From assembly GCF_003935425.1 (NCBI RefSeq), contig NZ_RHQN01000010.1, forward strand, positions 62,001 to 126,000: a stretch of 64,000 nt of DNA, given 5' to 3'. The stretch is from Pseudomonas sp. v388. Lineage in GTDB: Bacteria; Pseudomonadota; Gammaproteobacteria; Pseudomonadales; Pseudomonadaceae. The position numbers and the translations under genes were made by a program. The notes below the pieces were generated by a model. It did no database searches and was not told the origin of the DNA. It worked only from the letters and a program-made list of their open reading frames with translations. Positions 50,854-60,220 of this stretch are shown here, one piece after another. Numbering within the stretch: the stretch's first letter is position 1; each line of letters begins with the position of its first letter.

Positions 50854-51083
50854 GAAAAGTCTCGCTCGGGCTTTTGGCTTTGGCGGGCTGGGCGCAGGCG
50901 CGTCAGCCACCGGATCGGATGGATGGCAAGCAGGCTAAAGGTTTTGCCCGACGCTCAACAGGCCTGTGGAGATGATACAAGATATTTCTCAAATCGATGG
51001 CATAGGCCCCGCGACGCGGATGACCGCCTGCCGACCCGCTCTTGACGGGAATTTGTAACGAGACAATACTCCGCTCACATTCA

Positions 51084-51105
51084 TATAGATGACTGGATAA
51101 CTATA
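51084..51105. promoter_or_regulatory. Possible operator of the GntR regulator
   Basis: An inverted repeat TATAG - 12 bases - CTATA directly upstream of the GntR gene start (51109). Location suits autoregulation, but the half-sites are short and AT-rich, so it may be only a -10-like region. Confidence 0.3.
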
Positions 51106-51108
51106 AAA

Positions 51109-51840
51109 ATGAACAAGCTTCCCAGCGACGACAGATTGCCGCTCTACCAGCGCCTGCGCGACCAGCTCGCCGAACAGATTGCCAACAACCGCTGGCGTCC
51201 GGGCGAAGCGATCCCTACCGAAGCGGCGTTGTCCGCCGAGTACTGCCTGTCCACCGGTACGGTGCGCAAGGCCATCGACATGCTGGTCAACGACAATATC
51301 CTGGAGCGTCAGCAAGGTCGTGGCACCTTCATCCGCCGGCCGCAGTTCCAGTCATCGCTGTTCCGTTTCTTTCGTTTCCAGACCGCGGCCGGCGAACGGC
51401 TCATGCCCGAAAGCCGTGTGCTGAGCATCGAGCCTATGGCTGCGCCTTCGGCTGTCAGCCAGGCCTTGGGGCTGGTGCCCGATGCGCCGGTGATCCGCAT
51501 GGTGCGTTTGCGTCTGCTGGACGGCCAGCCGGTGCTTGCCGAGGAAATCTGGCTGCCGCGCATCCAGTTCCAGGGTTTGCTGGAGATCGACATCAATGCT
51601 CGCGGGCCGTTGCTGTACCCCATCTATGAAGAGCTTTGCGGCCAGGTCGTGGCCTACGCCCAGGAAAGCCTGACCGCCGAGGCCGTCAACGACGTTTATG
51701 GCCGCCTGCTTCAGGTTCCCACCGGCAGCCCGGTGGTGGTCATCGAGCGACTCGCCCGCAACTACGCCGGCGAGCCACTGGAATGGCGTCGTTCGCGTGG
51801 CCATGCCAGCCATTTCCGTTACAGCGTGGAAATCCGCTGA
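51109..51840 (+). CDS. GntR family (HutC subfamily) transcriptional regulator
   Basis: The 243-residue protein has a GntR winged helix (LPLYQRLRDQLAEQIANNRW, IPTEAALSAEYCLSTGTVRK, ERQQGRGTFI). A UTRA effector domain follows (VIRMVRLRLLDGQPVLAEEI, SPVVVIERLARNYAGEPLEW). It is followed by an MFS transporter and an amidohydrolase gene in the same direction, and probably controls them in response to their substrate. Confidence 0.93.
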   Translation: MNKLPSDDRLPLYQRLRDQLAEQIANNRWRPGEAIPTEAALSAEYCLSTGTVRKAIDMLVNDNILERQQGRGTFIRRPQFQSSLFRFFRFQTAAGERLMPESRVLSIEPMAAPSAVSQALGLVPDAPVIRMVRLRLLDGQPVLAEEIWLPRIQFQGLLEIDINARGPLLYPIYEELCGQVVAYAQESLTAEAVNDVYGRLLQVPTGSPVVVIERLARNYAGEPLEWRRSRGHASHFRYSVEIR

Positions 51841-51878
51841 TAACGCCCCTCCAAGGTTTTTTTCATAAGGATAAGAAC

Positions 51879-53162
51879 ATGTTCAGTTGGTACCGCGACA
51901 TCACCTCCAGGGAACGCAAGACGTTCTGGGCCTGCTTTGGCGGCTGGTCTCTGGATGCACTGGAAGTCCAGATGTTCGGTCTGGCGATCCCGGCGCTGAT
52001 CGCCGCCTTCGCCCTGACCAAGGGTGATGCAGGCTTGATCAGCGGCGTGACCCTGGTGACCTCGGCGCTGGGCGGCTGGGTCGGCGGTACGCTGTCGGAC
52101 CGCTACGGGCGGGTTCGCACCCTGCAACTGATGATTCTCTGGTTCTCGTTCTTCACGTTCCTGTCGGCCTTCGTTACGGGCTTCAACCAGTTGCTGATCG
52201 TCAAGGCCCTGCAAGGTTTCGGGATTGGCGGCGAATGGGCGGCCGGTGCGGTGCTGATGGCCGAGACCATCCAGTCAAAATACCGCGGCAAGGTCATGGG
52301 CACGGTGCAAAGCGCCTGGGCCGTGGGCTGGGGCCTGGCGGTGGTGCTGTTTACCCTGATCTATTCGTTCGTGCCGCAGGACTACGCCTGGCGGGTGATG
52401 TTTTTCGTCGGCCTGCTGCCTGCACTGATGATCATCTGGGTGCGCCGCAACGTCGAAGAGCCGGAAAGCTTCCAGCGCATGCAGAAGGACAAGGGGCCGG
52501 ATACCAGCTTCTTCAACTCCATGGCCGGTATTTTTCGCCCTGAACTGCTGCGCGTGACTTTGTTGGGCGGCCTGCTGGGCCTGGGCGCCCACGGCGGCTA
52601 CCACGCGGTGATGACCTGGTTGCCGACCTTTCTCAAGACCGAGCGCAACCTGTCGGTGCTCAGCTCCGGCGGCTATCTGGCGGTGATCATCGTTGCGTTC
52701 TGGGCCGGTTGCGTGACCAGCGGCATGCTCATCGACCGCATCGGGCGTCGCAAGAACATCATGCTGTTCGCGCTGTGCTGTGTGATCACCGTGCAGTGCT
52801 ACCTGATGCTGCCGCTGACCAACACGCAGATGCTGTTCCTCGGCTTCCCGTTGGGCTTCTTCGCTGCGGGCATCCCGGCCAGCCTCGGCTCGTTTTTCAA
52901 TGAGTTGTATCCGGCCGATGTGCGCGGCGCCGGGGTGGGCTTCTGCTACAACTTCGGCCGCGTGCTGTCGGCAGTCTTCCCGTTTCTGGTCGGCCACATG
53001 AGCGAATCGATGTCGCTGGGCGCGGCCATCGGCATCGACGCCGGTATCGCTTACGGCGTGGCCATGATCGCCGCGTTCTGCCTGCCGGAAACCCGTGGTC
53101 GCAACCTTCAGGCCGCGGTTTCCCCGGATTCGCCCACCAAGGCAGCCCCGCAACAAGCCTGA
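51879..53162 (+). CDS. MFS metabolite:H+ symporter
   Basis: The 427-residue protein starts MFSWYRDITSRERKTFWACF and has 12 transmembrane helices. MFS motifs are WVGGTLSDRYGRVRTLQLMI and GIGGEWAAGAVLMAET, the latter typical of sugar, dicarboxylate and aromatic-acid symporters. It lies 38 bp after the GntR gene with an AAGGAT ribosome-binding site, and precedes an amidohydrolase gene. It likely imports the compound that the hydrolase attacks. Confidence 0.9.
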   Translation: MFSWYRDITSRERKTFWACFGGWSLDALEVQMFGLAIPALIAAFALTKGDAGLISGVTLVTSALGGWVGGTLSDRYGRVRTLQLMILWFSFFTFLSAFVTGFNQLLIVKALQGFGIGGEWAAGAVLMAETIQSKYRGKVMGTVQSAWAVGWGLAVVLFTLIYSFVPQDYAWRVMFFVGLLPALMIIWVRRNVEEPESFQRMQKDKGPDTSFFNSMAGIFRPELLRVTLLGGLLGLGAHGGYHAVMTWLPTFLKTERNLSVLSSGGYLAVIIVAFWAGCVTSGMLIDRIGRRKNIMLFALCCVITVQCYLMLPLTNTQMLFLGFPLGFFAAGIPASLGSFFNELYPADVRGAGVGFCYNFGRVLSAVFPFLVGHMSESMSLGAAIGIDAGIAYGVAMIAAFCLPETRGRNLQAAVSPDSPTKAAPQQA

Positions 53163-53207
53163 CGGTTTTCCCCCGCGCGGTGCCCTTGCACCGCGCTCAC
53201 TTCAAAG

Positions 53208-54056
53208 ATGAGTTTCATGACTGACGCCTGTTCCACGCCCCTGCTGGGCATCGATGCCCATGCCCATGTTTTCACCCGCAGTTTGAGCCTGACGTCAGGA
53301 CGACGTTACACCCCCGACTACAATGCGACCTTGCAGGATTACCTCGCGCATCTGGATGTCCATGGCCTGAGCCACGGCGTACTGGTGCAGCCCAGTTTTC
53401 TGGGCACCGACAATCACTACCTGCTCGATGCCCTGGCCCAGGCGCCGGACCGTCTGCGCGGCGTCGTCGTGGTCGAACCTGGCATCGAGGGCGCGCAGTT
53501 GCAGGCCATGGCCGGGCAGGGCGTGGTCGGCATTCGTCTGAACCTGATGGGCAAGCCGCTGCCGGACTTTACCGAGTCGCAGTGGGCGCCGCTGTTCAAG
53601 CAAGTGGCAGCGCTGGGCTGGCACGTCGAGCTGCATCGTCACGTCGAAGACTTGCCGTGCCTGATCCGCGGCCTGCTGCCGTTCGGATGCAAGATCGTGA
53701 TCGACCATTTCGGCCGCCCCGACGCACGCCAGGGTGTCGATGATCCGGCGTTTCGCGCTCTGCTGGAATTGGGGCTGACCGGCCAGGTGTGGGTCAAGGT
53801 ATCGGCGATCTACCGCCTGGGCGGCGACGCCGAGCAGAACACCGCATTCGCCAACGCGGCGCTGCCTTTACTGGTCCAGACCTTCGGCGCGCAACGCCTG
53901 GTGTGGGGCAGCGACTGGCCGCACACCCAGCACGAACAGCAGGTCAGCTACGCCTCGGTGGTCGAGCAGTTGCGCGAACTGGACTGCCCGGACAGCGTCA
54001 AGCGTTCCTTGCTGGTGGAGGCACCCGGGGCGCTGTTCGACTTTGCGCAAGCCTGA
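53208..54056 (+). CDS. Amidohydrolase 2 family protein (PDC-lactonase-like)
   Basis: The protein has about 280 residues. The TIM-barrel metal-dependent hydrolase motifs are GIDAHAHVFTRSLSL (HxH), WHVELHRHVEDL, VIDHFGRPDARQG and RLVWGSDWPHTQHEQQ (catalytic Asp). This is the COG3618 / 2-pyrone-4,6-dicarboxylate lactonase group, which hydrolyses lactones. It is third in the regulator-transporter-hydrolase cluster. Start may be 53208 or the ATG at 53217. Confidence 0.9.
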   Translation: MSFMTDACSTPLLGIDAHAHVFTRSLSLTSGRRYTPDYNATLQDYLAHLDVHGLSHGVLVQPSFLGTDNHYLLDALAQAPDRLRGVVVVEPGIEGAQLQAMAGQGVVGIRLNLMGKPLPDFTESQWAPLFKQVAALGWHVELHRHVEDLPCLIRGLLPFGCKIVIDHFGRPDARQGVDDPAFRALLELGLTGQVWVKVSAIYRLGGDAEQNTAFANAALPLLVQTFGAQRLVWGSDWPHTQHEQQVSYASVVEQLRELDCPDSVKRSLLVEAPGALFDFAQA

Positions 54057-54067
54057 CTTTCAGGCCC

Positions 54068-55465
54068 TCAGGTCAACACCCCGACCGGCCGGCATTCGAG
54101 CCTCAGGCTCGCACCGCCATAGCGGCTGGTCCCGATGTGCAGGGTGAAGCCGTGCAGATTGACGATCGCCGCCACCACCGACAGTCCCAGGCCGAAGCCG
54201 CTCTGCGGGTCGCCGTTCTCGCTGCGGTAGAAGCGCTGGAACACCGCGTTGCGTTCGGCCGGCGCAATGCCCGGTCCTGAATCCTGTACGTTGACACACG
54301 GATAGCCGCCATCGGCCGCGGCATAGGCACTGACTTCGACGGTGCCGCCGGATGGCGTGAACTTGATCGCGTTGCCCAGCAGGTTGGTCAGGGCCTCGAA
54401 CAACAGCGCGCGGTCGCCCACCAGGGTCGGCAGCGGCTGCTCCAGTTTCAGCAGCAGGGTGATCTGGGCTTCTTCGGCCAGCGGCAGGTAGAAATCGTGC
54501 AGTTCCTGCAGCAGCGGGTGCAGGTCCAGTTCAACGAAAGCCGAGCGCCGCTGGCGGTCTTCCAGTTCGGAAATCCGCAGCAGGCCGCGAAAACGCGCCA
54601 TCAGAGTGTCGGCTTCGGCGATCACCTGAGCCATCTGCGCCGCCTGGCTGGAGTCGGACGGCGCCTGCTGCTGGATGCGATACAGCTGCGCCCGCAGTCG
54701 GGTCAGCGGGGTGCGCAGGTCGTGGGCAATGTTGTCGCACACGCCCTTGACCTCGTTCATGAGCTTTTCGATCCGGTCGAGCATCGCGTTGACGATCACC
54801 GCCAGCATGTCCAGTTCGTCGCGTCGGTTGGACACCGGCAGGCGCGCGGCCATGTCTCCGGCGACAATGGATTCGGCGCTGGCCTGGATGGCGCGGATGC
54901 GCCGCAACGGGCGCCGTCGCAGCAGGTGCCAGCCGGCAATGCCGGGAATGATGGTCAGCGAGATTCCCCATAACAAGGCGCGCAGAATCAGCTTGCTGAC
55001 CGCAAACAGCGAGCCGTTCTCTCGCACCAGCACCAGCCAGTGGCCGTCGGCGGTGCGCGTCGCCACCGCGTCGCAACTGTTCTGCGGCAAGTCCGGGCTG
55101 TCCGATTCGATGCAGTCGCGCAACTCATGGATCTGGCCGTCGAGGGGCAGCTTGTCCGGTATGTGAGTGATCGGGCCGGTCAGTGGCTGGAGGTTGGCGT
55201 CGAACAGGCCGTAGGCATCTACGGCGTACATGTCGAAGGTCATGCTGGTGGTGAGCGCATCCACCAGCGCCGGGCCTTCGAAGCGGGAAAACAGCTGCTG
55301 GCGCTGGGTCAGGGAATGGCGCGCCAGGTCGTCCAGGTAGGAGGTGACTTCCCAATACAGCACGCCGAGCAGAATGGCGCTCCAGGCTACGAACAACGAA
55401 CTGTAGAGCGCCAGCAGCCGGCTGGTGGAAGATCGCCAGCCTTCAGACGGGATCGGCAATGACAT
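54068..55465 (-). CDS. Sensor histidine kinase
   Basis: The 465-residue protein has two transmembrane helices (about 15-40 and 162-185) flanking a 120-residue periplasmic sensor. It also has HAMP (PLRRIRAIQASAESIVAGDM), a HisKA domain with the phospho-His in DNIAHDLRTPLTRLRAQL, and HATPase (LTNLLGNAIKFTPSGGTVEV, VQDSGPGIAPAERNAVFQRF, GFGLGLSVVAAIVNLHG). It overlaps the response-regulator gene by 23 bases. The signal sensed is unknown. Confidence 0.95.
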   Translation of the reverse strand: MSLPIPSEGWRSSTSRLLALYSSLFVAWSAILLGVLYWEVTSYLDDLARHSLTQRQQLFSRFEGPALVDALTTSMTFDMYAVDAYGLFDANLQPLTGPITHIPDKLPLDGQIHELRDCIESDSPDLPQNSCDAVATRTADGHWLVLVRENGSLFAVSKLILRALLWGISLTIIPGIAGWHLLRRRPLRRIRAIQASAESIVAGDMAARLPVSNRRDELDMLAVIVNAMLDRIEKLMNEVKGVCDNIAHDLRTPLTRLRAQLYRIQQQAPSDSSQAAQMAQVIAEADTLMARFRGLLRISELEDRQRRSAFVELDLHPLLQELHDFYLPLAEEAQITLLLKLEQPLPTLVGDRALLFEALTNLLGNAIKFTPSGGTVEVSAYAAADGGYPCVNVQDSGPGIAPAERNAVFQRFYRSENGDPQSGFGLGLSVVAAIVNLHGFTLHIGTSRYGGASLRLECRPVGVLT

Positions 55466-56126
55466 AGCCCGAGCCTCGCACGGTCTGAATCAGCGGTGCG
55501 AGGCCGGGCTGGTCGATCTTCTTGCGCAGGCGGCCGATGTGTACGTCGATCAGGTTGGTACCGGGGTCGAAGTGGTAACCCCAGACTTCCTGGAAAATCA
55601 TCATGCGGGTGATCACCTGGCCGCTGTTGCGCATCAAAAATTCCAGCAGCTTGTACTCGGTGGGCAGCAGGGTCAGCGGCTGGTCACCACGGCGGGCTTC
55701 ACGACTGATCAGATTCAGGGTCAGGTCCGCCACTTGCAGCATGGTGGTCGACGCAACGGCCGGGTTGCTGCGCCGCAACAGGACTTCGACCCGCGCCGCC
55801 ATTTCATCGGAGGCGAACGGCTTGGGCAGGTAGTCATCGCCGCCGGCCCGCAGCCCGCGCACCCGCTCGTCCACATCGGACAACGCGCTGATCATCAGGA
55901 TCGGCGTCGAGATGCCTTGGGCGCGCAAACGGGTAACGATGGTCAGGCCATCCATCTCCGGCAGCATGCGATCCAGGGTGATGAGGTCGTAATCGCCGCT
56001 GACCGCCCGCGCCAGCCCGTCGCGGCCATTGTCCACCCAGTCCACGTCCAGGCCGTGGCTGCTGAGCTCTGCGACGATTTCCTTGGCGGTAACGGCATCG
56101 TCTTCGATGGCCAGGATTCGAGTCAT
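55443..56126 (-). CDS. OmpR-family response regulator
   Basis: The 227-residue protein starts MTRILAIEDDAVTAKEIVAE. The receiver domain has the phospho-acceptor Asp in YDLITLDRMLPEMDG and Lys in DYLPKPFASDEM. A winged-helix effector domain follows (LTLLPTEYKLLEFLMRNSGQ, NLIDVHIGRLRKKID, VRGSGYVIADP). It is transcribed before its sensor kinase gene. Targets cannot be told; the neighbouring FNT channel gene is one candidate by position. Confidence 0.95.
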   Translation of the reverse strand: MTRILAIEDDAVTAKEIVAELSSHGLDVDWVDNGRDGLARAVSGDYDLITLDRMLPEMDGLTIVTRLRAQGISTPILMISALSDVDERVRGLRAGGDDYLPKPFASDEMAARVEVLLRRSNPAVASTTMLQVADLTLNLISREARRGDQPLTLLPTEYKLLEFLMRNSGQVITRMMIFQEVWGYHFDPGTNLIDVHIGRLRKKIDQPGLAPLIQTVRGSGYVIADPV

Positions 56127-56198
56127 GGTCTGCGCCTGAGGGAGTCGGTCAAGCTGGCATTCTGCCAAGAAACACCTGTGGATTCCCTGAAAGAAAAT

Positions 56199-57146
56199 TT
56201 AATCGACGTGCGTGCGCTCACCCGCGACGCCATCGGCATCCTTCACCGCTTTCTCGACGTCGGCGCGGCGTTGGGTCTGGGCGTCCTGTTTACGCTTTCG
56301 TTCAAGCTGCGCGCTGGTGTCGTTCTCGCTGCGAATCTGCGCGTGGCTGATCAGGGCGAAGATGAAACTGCCGCCGATGATATTACCCGCCAGGGTCGGG
56401 CCTGCGAACACCAGCCAGAAATCCGACCAGCCCAGCTCGCCGGCGAATACCAGATAGGACACTTCGGCCGAACCCACCACGATGTGGGTGAAATCGCCCA
56501 GGGCCATCAGGTAGGTGATCAGGACGATGATGGCGACTTTGGCGCTTTCCATGGAGGCGATCATCCATACCATGGTGGCAATCATCCAGCCGGACACGAT
56601 GCCTTTGGAGAACATCTGGCCGACGTCGTTTTCCATCACCTTGTGGCCGATTTCCAGAAACGCCTTGTCGGTGTTGGCGTCGAAGATCGGCAGATTGAGC
56701 ATTACGTAGGCGACCAGCAGCGTGCCGCACAGGTTGCCGAACAGCACGATGGTCCATAGGCGCAGCAGGCGATAAATGTTGGCAGTGGTGAATTTGGTCA
56801 TCACCGGCAGCACGGCGGTGATGGTGTTTTCGGTGAACAATTGCTGGCGTGCCAGGATCACCGCGAGAAAACCCGCCGAGTAGCCCAGGCTGGTGATGAC
56901 ATGCGCGCCGTCGATTCCGGCCAGCCGCGACTTGAACAGCCCCATCGCCATCAGCGACAGGCCCATGGTCAGGCCGGCGGCCAGGGCCGACCACCACAAG
57001 GCGGCAGCGCTGCGCTCCAATTCATGGTCGCCTTGAATGCGGATGGTTTCGTGCAACACCGCCGCGCGGGGTGGTTGCTTCTCGTCGATCTCGCGTTCTT
57101 CCTCGGCGGACAGGCCGGGGGTCTTGCCATCTGATTCCTGGGCCAT
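56199..57146 (-). CDS. yfdC: Formate/nitrite transporter family protein (YfdC-like)
   Basis: The 315-residue protein has an acidic N-terminal extension, then the FNT fold with six transmembrane helices. It contains ALWWSALAAGLTMGLSLMAM, ILARQQLFTENTITAVLPVM, SGWMIATMVWMIASMESAKV and ALGDFTHIVVGSAEVSYLVF. These match E. coli YfdC better than FocA/NirC. Transport substrate of YfdC proteins is not established. The ATG at 57146 has a GAAGGAA site; the open frame upstream is non-homologous. The C-terminus is charged. Confidence 0.9.
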   Translation of the reverse strand: MAQESDGKTPGLSAEEEREIDEKQPPRAAVLHETIRIQGDHELERSAAALWWSALAAGLTMGLSLMAMGLFKSRLAGIDGAHVITSLGYSAGFLAVILARQQLFTENTITAVLPVMTKFTTANIYRLLRLWTIVLFGNLCGTLLVAYVMLNLPIFDANTDKAFLEIGHKVMENDVGQMFSKGIVSGWMIATMVWMIASMESAKVAIIVLITYLMALGDFTHIVVGSAEVSYLVFAGELGWSDFWLVFAGPTLAGNIIGGSFIFALISHAQIRSENDTSAQLERKRKQDAQTQRRADVEKAVKDADGVAGERTHVD

Positions 57147-57239
57147 GCCAGTTCCTTCATGCTGCCGGTGGGTGGGATTCAGACCTGCGCCGTGCGAGGA
57201 CGTTCGGCGGCGCAGAAACGATGATTCAACACACAGCGA

Positions 57240-57266
57240 TGTGGGAGCGGACAAGTCCGCCTCTAC
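57240..57266. repeat. Pseudomonas REP-like sequence
   Basis: TGTGGGAGCGGACAAGTCCG with the short palindrome GCGGACaaGTCCGC, typical of REP elements in Pseudomonas. It lies in the intergenic region at the 3' end of the nicotinamidase gene. Confidence 0.65.
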
Positions 57267-57901
57267 AGATCAGAACTCTGTATCCGCTCAACCCCCGCCG
57301 CCAGCATTGCTTCCCACGCCGCATCCAGCGAGCCATTCATATCGATAGCCCGGCAGGCATCTTCGATCACATAAGTGGTGAAGCCTGCGCGTCGGGCATC
57401 TTGCGCCGACCACGCCACACAAAAATCCAGCGCCAGACCGACCACAAATACCGTATCGATCCCGCGTTCCTGCAGATAGCCGGCAAGGCCGGTGGTCGTG
57501 GTGCGGTCGGCTTCCAGAAAAGCCGAATAGCTGTCGATCTGCGAATTGCAGCCCTTGCGCAGGATCAGCTGCGCGTGGGGCAAGGCCAGGTCCGCATGCA
57601 GCTGTGCGCCGTGACTGCCTTGAACGCAGTGGTCCGGCCACAAGGTCTGCGGGCCGTAGGGCAGGGTGATGCTGTCGAACGGCGCGCGGCCTGCGTGGCT
57701 GGAGGCAAACGAAATGTGCCCGGCCGGATGCCAGTCCTGAGTGACGATCACTCTGGCAAAACCGGCACCCAGGCGATTGATCAGCGGCAGCACGGCGTCG
57801 CCATCGGCAACGGCCAGCTGCCCGCCGGGCATGAAGTCGTACTGCATGTCGATGACCAGCAGGGCACAGCGCGGGTCGTCGGGATGGTGGGCGAGCGTCA
57901 T
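57263..57901 (-). CDS. pncA: Nicotinamidase/pyrazinamidase
   Basis: The 212-residue isochorismatase-fold protein has the catalytic Asp in CALLVIDMQYDFMPGGQLAV and metal-binding VTQDWHPAGHISFASSH. The Lys is in LILRKGCNSQIDSYSAF and the nucleophile Cys in VFVVGLALDFCVAWSAQDAR. It converts nicotinamide to nicotinate in NAD salvage. The ATG at 57901 has an AAGGA site. Length matches PncA. Confidence 0.95.
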   Translation of the reverse strand: MTLAHHPDDPRCALLVIDMQYDFMPGGQLAVADGDAVLPLINRLGAGFARVIVTQDWHPAGHISFASSHAGRAPFDSITLPYGPQTLWPDHCVQGSHGAQLHADLALPHAQLILRKGCNSQIDSYSAFLEADRTTTTGLAGYLQERGIDTVFVVGLALDFCVAWSAQDARRAGFTTYVIEDACRAIDMNGSLDAAWEAMLAAGVERIQSSDL

Positions 57902-58089
57902 TTTCAGGTCCTTGGACGATGGCCGAAACAGGCTGCCAGTGTGCCGCGTCGCTCGCGTTTTGGCGATCAACAGAAAGGTGCTGCGAGCGTTTGAGAATTT
58001 GTATCAAAGCCAAATACGAATCTGTAACATTCGCAAAAAATCCAGCTGGCTCAGGTAAGCCGGTCTTTCCTTCAAGGGCATGCACGTCG

Positions 58090-60216
58090 ATGCGTCGTAC
58101 TTTTATTTCTCTGTGCGTTATCCAGGCCATTTCCCAGACGGCCTGGGCGGCCTCAACCTCTGCCGATTCACTCTCAGTCGAGCTGCAAAGCATCGACATT
58201 CAAGGCAGCGCCGACACCGAGCAGGCCCTCGGGCCGGTGCAGGGCTATCGCGCCACCCGGTCTGCCAGCGCAACGCGCACCGATACGTCGATTCATGAAA
58301 CCCCGCAGTCGATCAGCGTCATGACCCGCGAGGCGGTCGAAGACCTAGGCGCGACGCGCTTGCAGGATGCGCTGGATTACGCAGGCGGCGTCGGTCGGGC
58401 CAACAACTTCGGCGGTCAGGGCCTGACCACCTTCACCGTGCGCGGATTCACCACCGGCGAGTTCTACCGCAACGGGTTTCCGATCAACCGCGGCTATCCC
58501 AACATGCCCGACGCCAACACCATTGAGCGTCTCGAAGTGTTGCGCGGCCCGGCCACGACCTTGTACGGCCGCGGCGATCCCGGCGGCACCTTCAACGTGG
58601 TCACCAAGCAACCGCTGGCCGAACGTCGCGTGACCCTGGGCAGCCAGATCAACGATCAGGGCATGAAGCGCGGCGCCCTGGATGCGTCCGGTCCGCTGGA
58701 CGACGATGGCCGCCTGGCCTATCGCCTGAACCTGATCGGCGAGGGCGGCGACACCTTTCGCGACCATGTCGAAACCGAACGCTACGGCGTCACGCCGGTG
58801 CTCAGCTGGCAGGTGGACGATGCAACGCGCATCACCTTCGAAGGCGATTTCATGCGCAACAACCATCCGCTGGATCGCGGCGTGACGCGCTATCCGGCGC
58901 AGACCCGTACTGCTTCCCGTGACACCTTTTTCGGCGAGAAGGACATCGGCAAGCTGCACAACGACAACGATATGGCACAGTTGCGTTTCACCCATGACCT
59001 GAACGCCGACTGGACCCTGGGCGGCGGTGTGCAGTGGCTCGACGGGTCCCTGGCCGGCAACGCCATCGAAGCCAATGGCCTGGCCGCGGACGGGCGCACC
59101 CTGGGGCGCAACTTCAATTACCGCAAGCTGGAGTGGACCGATCGTGACGTGCAGCTGAACATTACCGGGCACTTCTCGACCGGCGAGTTCGATCACACGC
59201 TGCTGGCCGGTGTCGAGTACGAGGACTACGACTACAAGTCGATCATCCGACGCTCCGATGGCGCGGTTTCGGCGTACGCGATCGACATCTTCGATCCGGT
59301 GTACGGTCAGCCACGTCCGGTGTTGAACCGAACCACCACCCATGACAAGGAAAACCTCAAGACCTACGCCGCGTTCGTGCAGGATCAGGTGGCGCTCACC
59401 GAACGACTCAAGCTGCTGGCCGGTGTCCGTTTCGAGCGCTTCGAACACGACTACCAGAACTACCCGCCCGGCATTCGCGGCTGGAACAGCAGCGACAACG
59501 CCGTGACCCCGCGCCTGGGCCTGACGTTTGACCTGACCGACGACATCGCGCTGTACGCCAACACCGCTCGCTCGTTCAAGCCCAACACGGGCGCGAGCCG
59601 GCAGGGCGACGGGTTCAAACCGGAGGAGGGCAAGTCTTTCGAGCTGGGCGCCAAGTGGCAGGCGCTGGATCGTCAGCTGAGCGTCGAGGCGGCGGTATAT
59701 CAGATCGAAAAGAAGAACGTGCTGACCGCCGACCCGGTGATCTCGACCTTCAGCGTCGCAGCCGGTGAGGTGCGCAGTCGCGGTTTCGACCTGAACCTGG
59801 TTGGCAACCTCACACCCGAGTGGCGGATGATGGGCAGCTACGCCTATGTCGATGCCCAGGTAACCAAGGACAACACGCTGCGCTCCGGCACCCGGCTGCT
59901 GAACATTCCCGAGCAGACCTTCAGCCTGCTCAACGTCTATGAGTTCCAGGAAGGCGCGCTGCGCGGGCTGGGACTGGGCGCGGGCGGGCGCTACGTGGAC
60001 CAACGCGCCGGGCAAACCGCCAACAGCGCGTTCTCCATGGACAGCTACACCGTGTTCGACCTGCTGGCCTATTACAAAGTCAACGAGCAGGTGAAGCTCA
60101 ATCTGGACGTGAAGAACCTGTTCGATTCGGACTACGAAGAAGGCGCCTTCGGCAATGTATATGCCTACCCTGGCGCCCCTCGTACCGTGCAGATGGGGAT
60201 TTCCTACACGCTATAA
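58090..60216 (+). CDS. TonB-dependent siderophore receptor
   Basis: The 708-residue protein has a signal peptide (MRRTFISLCVIQAISQTAWA). A plug domain (HETPQSISVMTREAVEDLGA, FTVRGFTTGEFYRNGFPINR, NTIERLEVLRGPATTLYGRG) precedes a 22-strand barrel ending MGISYTL. No N-terminal signalling domain is present, so it is not a FecA/FpvA-type sensor receptor. The siderophore-type subclass is clear; the ligand is not. It converges on the dehydrogenase gene with only 4 bp between stops. Confidence 0.94.
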   Translation: MRRTFISLCVIQAISQTAWAASTSADSLSVELQSIDIQGSADTEQALGPVQGYRATRSASATRTDTSIHETPQSISVMTREAVEDLGATRLQDALDYAGGVGRANNFGGQGLTTFTVRGFTTGEFYRNGFPINRGYPNMPDANTIERLEVLRGPATTLYGRGDPGGTFNVVTKQPLAERRVTLGSQINDQGMKRGALDASGPLDDDGRLAYRLNLIGEGGDTFRDHVETERYGVTPVLSWQVDDATRITFEGDFMRNNHPLDRGVTRYPAQTRTASRDTFFGEKDIGKLHNDNDMAQLRFTHDLNADWTLGGGVQWLDGSLAGNAIEANGLAADGRTLGRNFNYRKLEWTDRDVQLNITGHFSTGEFDHTLLAGVEYEDYDYKSIIRRSDGAVSAYAIDIFDPVYGQPRPVLNRTTTHDKENLKTYAAFVQDQVALTERLKLLAGVRFERFEHDYQNYPPGIRGWNSSDNAVTPRLGLTFDLTDDIALYANTARSFKPNTGASRQGDGFKPEEGKSFELGAKWQALDRQLSVEAAVYQIEKKNVLTADPVISTFSVAAGEVRSRGFDLNLVGNLTPEWRMMGSYAYVDAQVTKDNTLRSGTRLLNIPEQTFSLLNVYEFQEGALRGLGLGAGGRYVDQRAGQTANSAFSMDSYTVFDLLAYYKVNEQVKLNLDVKNLFDSDYEEGAFGNVYAYPGAPRTVQMGISYTL

Positions 60217-60220
60217 GCGG

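Noticed and set aside
58345-60015. Long open frame antisense to the TonB-dependent receptor
   Set aside because: No recognisable domain; the receptor on the plus strand has a signal peptide and all plug motifs.
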